The notes: a model not told the origin generated them from the sequence alone. DNA of 64,000 nucleotides from Clostridiales bacterium UBA1770 (GCA_002315325.1 DCGU01000080.1:1564-65563), one strand, 5' to 3'; shown: positions 27,290 through 37,534, counted from the stretch's first letter. Numbers and translations: made by a program.

Positions 27290-28648
27290 TCAGTTTCTGC
27301 CTCTCTTTTTGCCGCCCTCGTCATCGTCGTCGGGAGGCGGTGCTGCAAAGGAAATCACGCGGATTTGCGCTGCCGTGTAGTTCTTCACGGAATTGACGAT
27401 TTCGTTGTTTTTATTTTTCTCCTGAACGGATACCTTCATGGATTCGGTCAGGGGTAAAAGACCGATGACGGTGCCGACACCGTCCGGCGTTTCCACCGTA
27501 CTGCCGACCGGCGGCAATACTTTCAGGGCGCTTTCATACGTGCTGTATTCATAATCCAGGCAGCACATCAGTCGGCCGCAGTTGCCGGAAATCTTGCCGG
27601 AGTTGAGCGACAGGTTTTGTTCCTTGACCATCTTGATGGCGACCTGCGTAAAGTCAGGCAGGAAGGTCGAACAACACAGGCGGCGGCCGCAGGCGCCCAG
27701 ACCGCCCAACATTCTGGCCTCGTCGCGGATACCGATTTGGCGCAGCTCAATACGGGTGCGGAAAATGGACGCCAGGTCTTTAACAAGATCACGGAAGTCA
27801 ACGCGCCCGCCCGAGGTGAAATAGAATAACAGTTTGGTGCGGTCAAAGGCGTATTGCGCCTCCACCAGTTTCATATCGAGTTTGTGCGCTTCAATGCGTC
27901 CCTGTGCAATGGTAAACGCATCTTTTTCTTTTTCGTGGTTTTCTGCGTTGGCAGCATCGTCTTCGGGCGTGGCGATACGGACCACGGTACGCAGCGGCTG
28001 TACGACGTTCTTTTCGGGCACGCGTTTGTTGCCGAAAATGATTTCGGCGTATTCCAAACCGCGCGCGGTTTCCACGATAACGTGTTGCCCGGCGGTGATG
28101 GTCAGGTCCCCCGGTGCGAAATAATAGGTTTTGCCTGCCGCGGCAAAACGTACGCCGACCACGACCGCGCAGGGAACGTCATCGGGATAGTCGTCCAGTT
28201 TTTGGAAAACGACGGGCAGTTCTGCCAGGTCGAATTCGGGGATGACAATCGGTTCTTCCGCCGGCTTCTTCTCGATAACGGCCTGTCTGCGTAACTCGTT
28301 TTCAAACGGCTGTTCCGTTGTCTGCTCGGGACGGTCTCGGCGGTCGCCGTGCCGGTTTTTGCCGTGACGGTCGTGCCGTTTGCCGTTGCCGTTTTGGTTA
28401 TTGTTTTGGTTGCGGTTTTGCTGTTGCTGCGGCGCTTTGTCCGGTTTTGCGGCGTTCGCATTGTTGGTTGCAATGGTTTCGGTCGCCTCGGAACGTGCTT
28501 CCTGCATGACGGCGTTTTTATTTTCGCCGTGCGGGCGATTCCCGTGATGGTGGTGACTGCCGCCGCGATGACCGCGATGGTTTCCGCGGGGGGCGCCGCT
28601 TTCGGCTCCGCCGTTATTTTGTACGTTGCGTTGGTTTTCGTTTTCCAT
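27290..28648 (-). CDS. ricT: RicT (YaaT/PSP1-domain) protein with long low-complexity N-terminus
   Basis: A 452-residue PSP1-domain protein. The C-terminal two thirds match RicT/YaaT: GVRFAAAGKTYYFAPG, the cysteine-rich LGGLGACGRRLCCS and GNCGRLMCCLDYE. In Bacillus RicT joins RicA and RicF, carries iron-sulfur clusters and adjusts RNase Y activity. The start is ATG 28648 after AGAGGTC. The first 130 residues are unlike standard RicT: rich in Asn, Gln, Arg, His and Gly (for example HRGHRGGSHHHHGNRPHG), suggesting a disordered nucleic-acid-binding tail. A short acidic then basic tail ends the protein. It follows holB, the usual neighbour in Firmicutes. Confidence 0.92.
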   Translation of the reverse strand: MENENQRNVQNNGGAESGAPRGNHRGHRGGSHHHHGNRPHGENKNAVMQEARSEATETIATNNANAAKPDKAPQQQQNRNQNNNQNGNGKRHDRHGKNRHGDRRDRPEQTTEQPFENELRRQAVIEKKPAEEPIVIPEFDLAELPVVFQKLDDYPDDVPCAVVVGVRFAAAGKTYYFAPGDLTITAGQHVIVETARGLEYAEIIFGNKRVPEKNVVQPLRTVVRIATPEDDAANAENHEKEKDAFTIAQGRIEAHKLDMKLVEAQYAFDRTKLLFYFTSGGRVDFRDLVKDLASIFRTRIELRQIGIRDEARMLGGLGACGRRLCCSTFLPDFTQVAIKMVKEQNLSLNSGKISGNCGRLMCCLDYEYSTYESALKVLPPVGSTVETPDGVGTVIGLLPLTESMKVSVQEKNKNNEIVNSVKNYTAAQIRVISFAAPPPDDDDEGGKKRGRN

Positions 28649-28685
28649 GAAAATGACCTCTTTTTCTGAAATGGAGTCGCGGTAA

Positions 28686-29717
28686 TCACCGCACAAGACC
28701 CGTGCCAAGTGCCAATCGGGACATGGTTAGGGGAATATTGGCATTGCGGCGGACGATGGCGTCACGCGCTTCATCTACCGTTTGCCATAGGTAAAGCAGT
28801 TTTTTGGCAGATACCCGTTCCACCAGGAGCTCGGCAGCGTCGCGGTCCGTATAGAACAGCAGCGGTGCCGTTTCGTCTCGCTTGAGCAGGGCCAGGTCGC
28901 GCAGGGCCGTTTGTACACGTTCCAAACTCTCCCCCAAATCTTCTCGTTTGGAACCGAGTGCATCCAACAGCGGGAAGGCGGTTTCGGGGGAAACGGGACG
29001 AATCAGTGCCTCGGCAAATTTGGCGGCCGCCGTTCGTTTTTCAAGCAATACGGTGCGGGATTTGTCGTTCAAAAAGGATAGGGCACGGCCAATGGAGCCG
29101 TTTGCTGCAAGTGCAACCTGTTCCAACTCATCCTGCGCTGCGGCTGCAATGCCGCTTTGCCGCAGTGCCTTGATGGTGAGCGCGGTGTCAGCCGGTAATA
29201 ATCGGAGAACCGGCGCACGGCTGCGTATCGTTTCCAACAGGACGGAAGCATCGGTACACAGGAGTAAAAACAACACGTAGGCGGGCGGCTCTTCCAGCGT
29301 CAGCAGGAAGGCGTTTTGCGCCGCCGTCGTCATCAATTGCGCGTCTTCAATGATATAGACCTTCATGGGGGATTCAATGGGGGCCAAAACTACGTCTTCC
29401 CGAACGCCCCGGATGGGGTCAATCCCCAGGGATGCTTTATCCGCTTCGCGATGTACGAAGCTCATATCCGGATTATTGCCGGACAGGATTTTTTTGCAGG
29501 CGGGGCAGTGCATACAGGGCAACGTTCCGCCCGGTTTTCCGCGTTCTTGACAACAAACGGACATAAACAGGCGCTGGGCTATCATGTGTTTCCCCATGCC
29601 GGCGGCGCCTTCCAAAATATATGCGTGATTTAACTTGCCTGTGTCGGCGGCAAGCCCCAACGTCCCGCAAAGAGCGTCATTGGCAACGACGTCGGGCATA
29701 TAAACTCTGTCATTCAT
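28686..29717 (-). CDS. holB: DNA polymerase III delta' subunit
   Basis: A 343-residue clamp-loader subunit. The P-loop region is GAAGMGKHMIAQ, in which the usual Ser/Thr after GK is His, fitting a non-hydrolysing delta' subunit. A zinc-binding cysteine set (CCxE...CMHCPACKKIL) and the sensor segment LLTLEEPPAYVLF follow. The protein works with delta and tau to load the sliding clamp. Its start at 29717 has no strong ribosome-binding site; ATG 29699 is an alternative. Gap to ricT is 37 bases, consistent with one operon. Confidence 0.92.
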   Translation of the reverse strand: MNDRVYMPDVVANDALCGTLGLAADTGKLNHAYILEGAAGMGKHMIAQRLFMSVCCQERGKPGGTLPCMHCPACKKILSGNNPDMSFVHREADKASLGIDPIRGVREDVVLAPIESPMKVYIIEDAQLMTTAAQNAFLLTLEEPPAYVLFLLLCTDASVLLETIRSRAPVLRLLPADTALTIKALRQSGIAAAAQDELEQVALAANGSIGRALSFLNDKSRTVLLEKRTAAAKFAEALIRPVSPETAFPLLDALGSKREDLGESLERVQTALRDLALLKRDETAPLLFYTDRDAAELLVERVSAKKLLYLWQTVDEARDAIVRRNANIPLTMSRLALGTGLVR

Positions 29718-29750
29718 GTTGCGTGAACCAATGCGCTCCTTCTTTGCAAA

Positions 29751-31214
29751 TTAAGCTTTTTTTGCCCAGGTGCCCGGCAAAAACAACAGCAGCAGGGGAT
29801 AAATTTCCAAACGTCCTGCCAACATATCGATCATCAATACGATCTTGCTGCATAAGGACGCGGCACCGAAATTACAGGTCGGACCGAAGGCGTCAAACCC
29901 GGGGCCGATATTATTCAAACAGGAAATAACGGCGGAAGCGGAGGAAGTTAACGTCGTACAGGCGGGGTCCCCGGCAACAACCAAAAAACTGACCGCCATT
30001 ATGACGGCGTAAATAATGAAATACGTGATCGCAGCCGTAACGATTCGCTCGTCCACCGGCGTGCCGTTGATGCGAATAACCTGTACCTTATTGGGGTGCA
30101 GCATTTTCTGTATACTGCGCTTGCCGGCGCGGCACAGCAGCATCACGCGGGAACATTTCAGGCCGCCGCAGGTACTGCCGGCGCAGGCACCGAACAACAT
30201 CAATACTAACAGTATCGCTTTGGATAGATTGGGCCACAGGTCAAAATCGGTCGTGGAATAGCCCGTGGTTGTGATAATGGACGAAACCTGGAAAAAGGCA
30301 TGGCGCAGCGTTTCACCAAAGGTGCCGTACAGGCTGCGTACGTTGATGGTAATGATAATGGTTGCCGCAGCAACAATCAACCCGTACGCACGCAGTTCTT
30401 CATCGTGCCCTACGGTGCGGAACCGTCTCAACAGGCATAAATAATAGATAGCGAAATTGACGCCGAACAGCAGCATGAAAATCGACGTGACGTTTTGCAC
30501 GTAGGGGGAAAACGAGGCCATACTGTCATTCAAAATACCGAACCCGCCGGTGCCGGCTGTACCGAGCGCCGTGCACAGCGCTTCAAACGGCGTCATATTG
30601 CCGAAAAGTAAGAAAACGAAATTGACAACCGTCAACGTTAAATAGATAGAATATAAAATACGGGTGGAATGCTTGATTTTGGGCACCAGTTTGCCGATGC
30701 TGGGACCGGCGCTTTCGGCACGCATAACCTGCATATTGAGCCCTGCGTTGCGGGCATTGTCGGGGGCAATTGCCAAAAGAAGCACCAAAACGCCCATACC
30801 GCCGAGCCAATGGGTAAAACTGCGCCAAAAGAGAATGGCATGCGGCAGACTTTCTACGTCGGACAGGACGGACGCCCCCGTTGTCGTAAAGCCGGAGATG
30901 GTTTCAAACAACGCATCGCCGAAATTGGGGATGGCACCCGAAATCACGAACGGCAGACAACCGATGACAGACAGCGCAATCCAGGAAAGCCCCGTGCTGA
31001 CCATGGCCTCACGGGTAAAGAAACTGCGTTCCGCTCCGCGTGCCGTCAATAATAAAACGACTGCAATAACGGCAGCGGCGCCGACGGCAACGGCAAATCC
31101 CCAAAACACCTGCCGCTGTCGTGCAAACAGGGCCATGAACAGGGATGGGAGCATAAAGACAGCCTCGATGGCCATAATACTGCCGATAAATTTTCCGATT
31201 TGTTTATAGTTCAT
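29751..31214 (-). CDS. trkH: Trk potassium uptake channel subunit TrkH
   Basis: A 487-residue membrane protein with four repeats of a helix-pore-helix unit. Selectivity-filter-like loops include TTGASV, GTAGTGGFGI, TTGYSTTDF and CLNNIGPGFDAFG. It forms the potassium-conducting pore, gated by the cytoplasmic TrkA ring. It starts 38 bases after the end of trkA, so the pair is coexpressed. Transport is probably driven by membrane potential, possibly with sodium or proton coupling. Confidence 0.95.
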   Translation of the reverse strand: MNYKQIGKFIGSIMAIEAVFMLPSLFMALFARQRQVFWGFAVAVGAAAVIAVVLLLTARGAERSFFTREAMVSTGLSWIALSVIGCLPFVISGAIPNFGDALFETISGFTTTGASVLSDVESLPHAILFWRSFTHWLGGMGVLVLLLAIAPDNARNAGLNMQVMRAESAGPSIGKLVPKIKHSTRILYSIYLTLTVVNFVFLLFGNMTPFEALCTALGTAGTGGFGILNDSMASFSPYVQNVTSIFMLLFGVNFAIYYLCLLRRFRTVGHDEELRAYGLIVAAATIIITINVRSLYGTFGETLRHAFFQVSSIITTTGYSTTDFDLWPNLSKAILLVLMLFGACAGSTCGGLKCSRVMLLCRAGKRSIQKMLHPNKVQVIRINGTPVDERIVTAAITYFIIYAVIMAVSFLVVAGDPACTTLTSSASAVISCLNNIGPGFDAFGPTCNFGAASLCSKIVLMIDMLAGRLEIYPLLLLFLPGTWAKKA

Positions 31215-31252
31215 AGGGTGGAAACGTCCTTTCCGGACGGCACGGTGCGCCG

Positions 31253-32611
31253 TCAGTCAAAGATATCGTTGATATTACGTACGATGACGTCGTCGCCGGT
31301 GACGATAACCATATCGTCGCCCTTGTCAAACGTTGTGGAACCGTTGGGAATGGTCGTGACGCCGGCACGCGTGATGGCAACGATCAGGATATTCTTTTTC
31401 AAGTGCAAATCTTTCAGCGGAACGCCGAGGTGGCGGGTGCTCTCATTAACGGCAAACTCCATAATGGTTGCCTGTCCGTCGGCAATCGTGTGCATGGACA
31501 GGGCAGCACCCTGCTGGTTTTGCATGGCACGGATATAGGTGACAATGGTATCGCTGGACAGGCGGCGCGGGCAAATAATCGAGCCGATGGGCAGATTATA
31601 CAGCAGGCGCGAATTTTCTTCCCGCGACAACTTGGTAATGACCTGCGGCACGCCGCCGGCAGAACCATACATGGAAATGACCATGTTGAGTTCATCCATA
31701 CCGGTCAGGGATACCAGCGTATCGGTATCTTTGATACGTTCTTCATTTAACAGTTCGCGGTTGCTGGCATCGCCGCAGATAATATCGGCTTCGGGCAGCA
31801 GCGTTGCCAGTTCGTGACAGCGGTTCTCATCATTGTCAATCAGGCAAACGGCAATGTTGTTCGCCAGTAACTGTTTGGCCAAATAAAAACCGATGCGGTC
31901 GCCGCCGGCAATCATGACGCGGCGCACTTTTCGCGTGGTGATACCCAGATTTTTAAGCAGGGTGGGCAAAACGTCGGTGGGGGCAGTGACGAAAATACGG
32001 TCGCCCTCTTTGAGCATAAAGTTACCGCCGGGTGCCTCCGCACGGCCGTTTCGCACGACGGTGCAAACCAAAACGCGGCAGCGGACGCGTCCGGGCAGGG
32101 CAGACAGCGTAACGTTGCGCAGGGGACTGTCTTTATCCACCAATAATTCTACGATTTGCGCACGGCTTTTGGCCAGCGTTTCGCGTTTTAAAAAACCGGG
32201 ATAAAAGACCAAATCGGCAATTTCATCTGCAGCCTGTTTTTCGGGATTGATGGTCATGGACAGACCAAAATCTTCCTGCATCAAATAGGTTTGGTCCAAA
32301 TATTCGGGGTCGCGAATACGGGCAATGGTATGAATGCGGGGATTGAGCTTGTGCGCGGTCAAACAACTTAACATATTGACGACGTCGTCACCCGTGGTGG
32401 CTATCAACAAATCCTGCTGATAAACGTTGGCCAATTCCAACGCACGTTTTGTGGCGCAGTTCCCCTCAACAGTCATAACGTCATATCGGTCCACACCGGC
32501 GGACAATACGTTCGCATCGGTATCAATCAACGTGACGTCGTGCCCGTCCGTCGTCAATTGACGGCAGAGGGTGGAGCCGACTTTGCCTTTTCCCGCAACA
32601 ACGATTTTCAT
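31253..32611 (-). CDS. trkA: Trk potassium uptake regulator TrkA
   Basis: A 452-residue protein with two RCK_N/RCK_C pairs. Nucleotide-binding Rossmann motifs are VVAGKGKVGSTLCRQL at the N-terminus and MIAGGDRIGFYLAKQL near residue 233. It gates TrkH in response to NAD(H) or ATP/ADP in characterised systems. The start is ATG 32611 (MKIVVAGKGKVG) after AAGGAATGG; longer frames lack similarity. A promoter lies 46-74 bases upstream. Confidence 0.95.
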   Translation of the reverse strand: MKIVVAGKGKVGSTLCRQLTTDGHDVTLIDTDANVLSAGVDRYDVMTVEGNCATKRALELANVYQQDLLIATTGDDVVNMLSCLTAHKLNPRIHTIARIRDPEYLDQTYLMQEDFGLSMTINPEKQAADEIADLVFYPGFLKRETLAKSRAQIVELLVDKDSPLRNVTLSALPGRVRCRVLVCTVVRNGRAEAPGGNFMLKEGDRIFVTAPTDVLPTLLKNLGITTRKVRRVMIAGGDRIGFYLAKQLLANNIAVCLIDNDENRCHELATLLPEADIICGDASNRELLNEERIKDTDTLVSLTGMDELNMVISMYGSAGGVPQVITKLSREENSRLLYNLPIGSIICPRRLSSDTIVTYIRAMQNQQGAALSMHTIADGQATIMEFAVNESTRHLGVPLKDLHLKKNILIVAITRAGVTTIPNGSTTFDKGDDMVIVTGDDVIVRNINDIFD

Positions 32612-32656
32612 GTTTCGGCCATTCCTTCTAACATAATAATAAAAATATTTCATATA

Positions 32657-32685
32657 AGTATAACACAAAATGCCGTGAAATTCAA
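32657..32685 (-). promoter_or_regulatory. Promoter of the trkA-trkH operon
   Basis: Minus-strand TTGAAT (32680-32685) and TATACT (32657-32662) with a 17-base spacer. Confidence 0.7.
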
Positions 32686-32768
32686 GTCGAGCGGTACACC
32701 GGTACTGCAGCGGGAAACGTAAGCGCCGCAGTGCGACCGCACCGCCCGTCAATTTGCACGGCGGGGAC

Positions 32769-32797
32769 TTGACACCGATGGGGTAAAACTATATAAT
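32769..32797 (+). promoter_or_regulatory. Promoter of the glycosidase genes
   Basis: TTGACA at 32769-32774 and TATAAT at 32792-32797 with a 17-base spacer, 63 bases before the rhamnosidase start. No operator-like palindrome is visible near it. Confidence 0.85.
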
Positions 32798-32860
32798 AAA
32801 ACCCGTATATGGCGTTTTGTTATTGAACGTAATACGCGCTGAAAGGACCGAAATACTGCA

Positions 32861-35053
32861 ATGAAATTTCAACAGATTTTCGAGGATGCGCAGTGGATTG
32901 CCGCATCCGATTTTAACAAGTGCCCCGTCCTGTATCAAAAGTTTACCGTGAAGGGCAGTCCCCGCTCGGCGGAGCTGCGCATTTTGGGTTTCGGTACGTT
33001 TGAAGCGTATTTGAACGGGAAACGTGTGGGGGACGAGTGGTTCCAACCGCTCTCCACCGATTACGAGCAGCGGCAATGGGCGCCGGTCGGTGAACAGACT
33101 GCCTTCCGCACCATCGTGCCGCACTATCCCGTCGCCGATTTGCTGGTGCCGGGCGAAAACGTGCTGACCGTCATCCTGGGTAACGGCTGGTATTCTTTCC
33201 CCACCGACTGGAAAAAGACGTACGGCGGTATGAAGGCCGCATGGCGCCTTGCCTATGGTGACGATGAAGGTGATCATCGTATTTATTCCGCTACGGACAG
33301 CGTCGTTTGGCAGGATTCCTTTGTCAAAAAGAGTGAGTTGATCCGCGGGGAAGACCACGATTATAACGGCTGGGACGAAAAACTGATGCTGCCCGGTGCC
33401 GATTTGTCAGGACTCGAGCACGTTGTGCCGGCACCTGCCCCAGAAAGCAATTTTGAATATTCCGACTGTCCTGCGGATAAAGTGGTCCGCAAAATCACCC
33501 CCACGGTCGTCAGCACCGATGCACAGGGTACGCTGTACGATATCGGTATCAATACGAGCGGTGTGCCGGTCCTGCATTTTGAAAAAGGCGACACGTCGCT
33601 GGTTGAACTTTCCTTCAGCGAAGAACTGAAGGACGGTGCGCTCGATCCGTTCCACACCGGCCGTCAGTCGGCTTCCACCGTGAACGACGGCAAAGAACGC
33701 GACGACTGGATGCGTTACACCTGGATTGCCTGCCGTTATATTTACGTCAAGGGCAGCGCAAAACTTGTGTCTTTCTGGCAGATTCACACGGCGGTTCAAC
33801 CCGCTGCCGACTTTACCTCGGACAACGAAACGCTCAACTGGATTTGGCAGGCCTACCAAAATACCCAATTGTCCAATATGCATAGGGGCATTCCTTCCGA
33901 CTGCCCGCACCTGGAACGCCGCGGGTATACCGGTGACGGTCAGCTCGTTTGCCGTGCATCCATGAAGATGCTGGCAGCCAAAGATTTTTACGAAAAATGG
34001 ATTAACGATATTTCCGATTGCCAGGACCGTATCAGCGGCCACGTGCAGTACACCGCGCCCTACATTAAGAGCGGCGGCGGCCCCGGCGGTTGGGGCGGCG
34101 CCATCGTCTTCGTGCCGCTGGCATTTTGGGAAATCTACGGGGACGATCAATTCCTGGCGCCCATGTATCCGCAGATGCTGGAATACTTCCGCTATTTGGA
34201 GGCCCACAGCGAATACGGCCTTGTGACGTCGGATAAGGCAGGGGAGTGGTGCCTGGGCGACTGGTGTACCCCCGATCTTATCGCCCTGCCGGCCCCCTTT
34301 GTCAACAACTATTTCTACGTCAAAGCACTGGAAGGCGCCATCAAGGTCGCCAAACATATCGGGCGTGAGGCGGATATTCCCATGATGCTGGAACGCATCA
34401 ACTACCGCCGCAGCGTCACCCGCGCCGCTTATATGAACCCGTTTGACGGCAACTTTATCGGCAACCGTCAGGGCGCCAACGGTTTTGCGTTGGATATGGG
34501 CATCGGCGACGAGCGCACCAAGAAGAACTTTATCGAGCATTATCAGGCAGACCCGTATTACGACACCGGTATCTTCGGTACCGAAATTATCACGCGGCTG
34601 CTGTTCGAATACGGCGAAGCCGAAACGGCCGTTGCCGTTTTGACAGCGGATGCACCGCACGGCTTCGGCGCATGGCGCAAATGGGGCTGCACGACGCTTT
34701 GGGAATACTGGGTCGTTTCCCGCTCTCACAGCCATCCCATGTTCGGCGCCGTGACCGAAAACCTGCTCACCGAAATTTTGGGCATCAAACAAACGGCAAA
34801 TTCCCGCGGCTTTACCTCGGTTGTGATTCAACCGAAATTGGTGCCGCAGGTCAATCAGGCGCAAGGTTACGTGACCACCGCCTATGGCAAATTGAGCGTT
34901 GCCTTTACCAAAAAAGACGGCCAAGTTACCTATACGATCGACGTTCCTGCAGGTTTGTCCGCTACGTTGATTTGGGGTGAAGAGCACAAGGACGACCAAC
35001 TCACCGTGCTGAAGGCCGGCGTGAACGTCGTTACTGCCGCCTGCAGCTGCTGA
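32861..35053 (+). CDS. Alpha-L-rhamnosidase, GH78 family
   Basis: A 730-residue predicted exo-alpha-L-rhamnosidase. The N-terminal beta-sandwich has GLGTFEAYLNG-like and GENVLTVILGNGWYS segments. The (alpha/alpha)6 catalytic domain has SDCPHLERRGYTGDGQ, the family's acid/base region (usual form DCPQRxERxGWxGDxQ), and GAIVFVPLAFWEIYGDDQ. The C-terminal beta domain begins near GAWRKWGCTTLWEYW. No signal peptide: it should cleave rhamnose from oligosaccharides or glycosides already inside the cell. It is 36 bases upstream of the mannosidase gene and shares its promoter. Confidence 0.92.
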   Translation: MKFQQIFEDAQWIAASDFNKCPVLYQKFTVKGSPRSAELRILGFGTFEAYLNGKRVGDEWFQPLSTDYEQRQWAPVGEQTAFRTIVPHYPVADLLVPGENVLTVILGNGWYSFPTDWKKTYGGMKAAWRLAYGDDEGDHRIYSATDSVVWQDSFVKKSELIRGEDHDYNGWDEKLMLPGADLSGLEHVVPAPAPESNFEYSDCPADKVVRKITPTVVSTDAQGTLYDIGINTSGVPVLHFEKGDTSLVELSFSEELKDGALDPFHTGRQSASTVNDGKERDDWMRYTWIACRYIYVKGSAKLVSFWQIHTAVQPAADFTSDNETLNWIWQAYQNTQLSNMHRGIPSDCPHLERRGYTGDGQLVCRASMKMLAAKDFYEKWINDISDCQDRISGHVQYTAPYIKSGGGPGGWGGAIVFVPLAFWEIYGDDQFLAPMYPQMLEYFRYLEAHSEYGLVTSDKAGEWCLGDWCTPDLIALPAPFVNNYFYVKALEGAIKVAKHIGREADIPMMLERINYRRSVTRAAYMNPFDGNFIGNRQGANGFALDMGIGDERTKKNFIEHYQADPYYDTGIFGTEIITRLLFEYGEAETAVAVLTADAPHGFGAWRKWGCTTLWEYWVVSRSHSHPMFGAVTENLLTEILGIKQTANSRGFTSVVIQPKLVPQVNQAQGYVTTAYGKLSVAFTKKDGQVTYTIDVPAGLSATLIWGEEHKDDQLTVLKAGVNVVTAACSC

Positions 35054-35089
35054 AATAAAGAATAATTAAACACTGAAAGGGTTAAAAAT

Positions 35090-37534
35090 ATGAGCAAAAA
35101 GAACGAAAACCAAATCTATATGATTGGTAATGCCCATCTGGATCCCGTCTGGCTGTGGCAGTGGTACGACGGTTATATGGAAGTGAAAGCCACCTTCCGT
35201 TCCGCCCTGGACCGTATGAAGGAATTCCCCGATTTCAAGTTTACCTCTGCCTGCGCACAGTACTACGAATGGATTAAGGATTCCGACCCTGCGATGTTTG
35301 ATGAAATCAAGCAGCGTGTCAAAGAGGGACGCTGGACGGTTGCCGGCGGTTGGTACATTCAGCCCGACTGTAATATTCCCTGCGGTGAATCTTTTGCCCG
35401 TCACGCCCTGATTTCCCAGCGCTTCTTCAAAAACGAGATGGGCACCATGGCTACGGTCGGCTATAACGTCGACTCCTTCGGCCACAACGGTTCCATCCCC
35501 AAGATGCTGCGCAACAGCGGCATGAACGCCTATATTTTCATGCGTCCGGGTCCTCACGAAAAGCCCAATATTCCCGATTGGCTCTTCAACTGGGAAAGTG
35601 CCGACGGTTCCGTCGTTCCCACGTTCAGAATCGTTGAACGTTACAACATTATGAAGGGCAGCTTCAGCGAGTTCGACCACGTCAAATCCCTGGCGACCGA
35701 ACATTCCATGATGGCCTTCTACGGCGTGGGCAACCACGGCGGCGGACCCACCATTTCTCTGCTCAATAAGATGCACGAGGAACTCGGCCCCGAGTTCATC
35801 TACTCCACGCCCGAGGAATTCTTTGACGCCGTTGCCGACAGCGCACTGCCTCTTGTAAAAGAGGATTTGCAGTTCCACGCAAAGGGCTGCTACACGGCCT
35901 GCTCACAGATTAAGCGCGACAACAGACGCAGCGAGAATATGATGCTGGCTGCCGAGAAGTATTCCGTTCTCTCCGGCAAATTGATGAACACAAAATATCC
36001 CACGGCCGAGTACGAGCGCGCATGGAAGAACATTTTGTTCAACCAGTTCCACGATATTATGGGCGGCTGCTCCATTAAGGAAGCCTACGATAACGCCCGC
36101 ATGCAGCACGGTGAAACACAGTCCATCGCCGACCGCAATTCCAACTTCGCTCTGCAGCAGATTTCCTGGAATATCGATACCGTATACGGCAAGAACATTA
36201 AGGTTGAAAAGCCCGAATGGGGCGCCTGCTGGTTCGTGGACGAATTCGGTACGCCCATCGTCTTCTTTAACCCCCATGCTTGGGAAAGCACCGTATTCGT
36301 CACCTTCCGTTCCAATCCCATCCGCGTCACCGACGCCGACGGTAACGAGCTGCCCATCCAGGTGGTTCGCGCCAGCCAGACCAACGGCGAGGGCGATAAG
36401 TGGGAAGTCGGCCTGAACGTCACGCTGCCCGCTATGGGTTACACCGTGCTGCGCGCCTTCTACCCCACGGGCGACCGCACCTACAACTCCGAGGTGGAGA
36501 ACGCCAAAAATGAGCGTCATACCTACGAGTCCAAAGTGGCCACCACGGAGACCACCATTGAAAACGACCTGATCAAACTGACGTTCGACCCGCTGACCGG
36601 TGAATTGGCCCAGATTACGGACAAGGCCACCGGTAAGAATATGCTGTCCGCCGAAACGCAGACCGTTATGATGGACGAGACCGATTCCGATACCTGGTCC
36701 CACCGCATCACCGAGTTCAAAAACGTTGCCGAAATCTTCACCAAGGGCGATATTCACGTCACGGAGGTCGGTCCTCTGCGCGCCACGATGCGCACCTATA
36801 CGCGCGGTGCCAACACGACAATCCGCCGCGATTACAGCGTCGTTGCCGGCAGCAAGCAGATTCACGTCAAGACGCAGATTGATTTCCACGAAAAGCACCG
36901 TATGCTCAAATTCCGTTTCCCCGTGGATGCCGAGAATCCCACTGCTTTGTGCGACATTCCTTACGGCTTCATTGAACGTCCCACCGACGGCACCGAACAG
37001 GTTTGCCAGGAGTGGTTCGCCATCAAGGATAATAAGAACAGCTTGGCCGTTTTGAACGACAGCAAGTACAGCTTCGACTGCAATAAGAACGTTCTGTCCC
37101 TCACCGTACTGCGCGGCGCCATCTACGCCGACCACTTCGGTAAGCGCGACGAATTCTGCGAATACATGGAGCAGGGCAGAAACGAACTCAACTACGTCAT
37201 TATGCCCTTCGAGTCCGTCACCGAAACGACGAAAGCTGCGGCAGAGCTCAACTGCGCACCGTTCTCCGTTATGGAAACCTTCCACAACGGTACGCTACCC
37301 CAGACCTATACCGCCGTTACTTCTTCCGCCGCCAACGTCATTATCACGGCCGTGAAGAAACACGAGGACTCCGACGCTGTCGTGATTCGTGCCTACGAGT
37401 GCGAAAACCGCGATACGACGACCGAGTTTAACGTATTCGGTCAGAAGTTTAAGGCTGATTTCGGCCACGCCCAGGTCAAGACCTTCATCGTTGACGGCAA
37501 ATCCGTCCGTGAAGCAGATTTCCTGGAGTTTTAA
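35090..37534 (+). CDS. Alpha-mannosidase, GH38 family
   Basis: An 814-residue retaining alpha-mannosidase. The zinc-binding HLD motif is at H16 and D18 (GNAHLDPVWLWQW) and the nucleophile is D128 in GYNVDSFGHNG. The C-terminal half has the beta-sandwich domains of the family, with AFYPTGD and the segment FRFPVDAENPTALCDIPYG. ATG 35090 follows GAAAGGG. The protein lacks a signal peptide. With GH78 upstream it points to intracellular breakdown of mannose- and rhamnose-containing glycans, perhaps host N-glycan fragments or plant glycosides. Confidence 0.95.
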   Translation: MSKKNENQIYMIGNAHLDPVWLWQWYDGYMEVKATFRSALDRMKEFPDFKFTSACAQYYEWIKDSDPAMFDEIKQRVKEGRWTVAGGWYIQPDCNIPCGESFARHALISQRFFKNEMGTMATVGYNVDSFGHNGSIPKMLRNSGMNAYIFMRPGPHEKPNIPDWLFNWESADGSVVPTFRIVERYNIMKGSFSEFDHVKSLATEHSMMAFYGVGNHGGGPTISLLNKMHEELGPEFIYSTPEEFFDAVADSALPLVKEDLQFHAKGCYTACSQIKRDNRRSENMMLAAEKYSVLSGKLMNTKYPTAEYERAWKNILFNQFHDIMGGCSIKEAYDNARMQHGETQSIADRNSNFALQQISWNIDTVYGKNIKVEKPEWGACWFVDEFGTPIVFFNPHAWESTVFVTFRSNPIRVTDADGNELPIQVVRASQTNGEGDKWEVGLNVTLPAMGYTVLRAFYPTGDRTYNSEVENAKNERHTYESKVATTETTIENDLIKLTFDPLTGELAQITDKATGKNMLSAETQTVMMDETDSDTWSHRITEFKNVAEIFTKGDIHVTEVGPLRATMRTYTRGANTTIRRDYSVVAGSKQIHVKTQIDFHEKHRMLKFRFPVDAENPTALCDIPYGFIERPTDGTEQVCQEWFAIKDNKNSLAVLNDSKYSFDCNKNVLSLTVLRGAIYADHFGKRDEFCEYMEQGRNELNYVIMPFESVTETTKAAAELNCAPFSVMETFHNGTLPQTYTAVTSSAANVIITAVKKHEDSDAVVIRAYECENRDTTTEFNVFGQKFKADFGHAQVKTFIVDGKSVREADFLEF

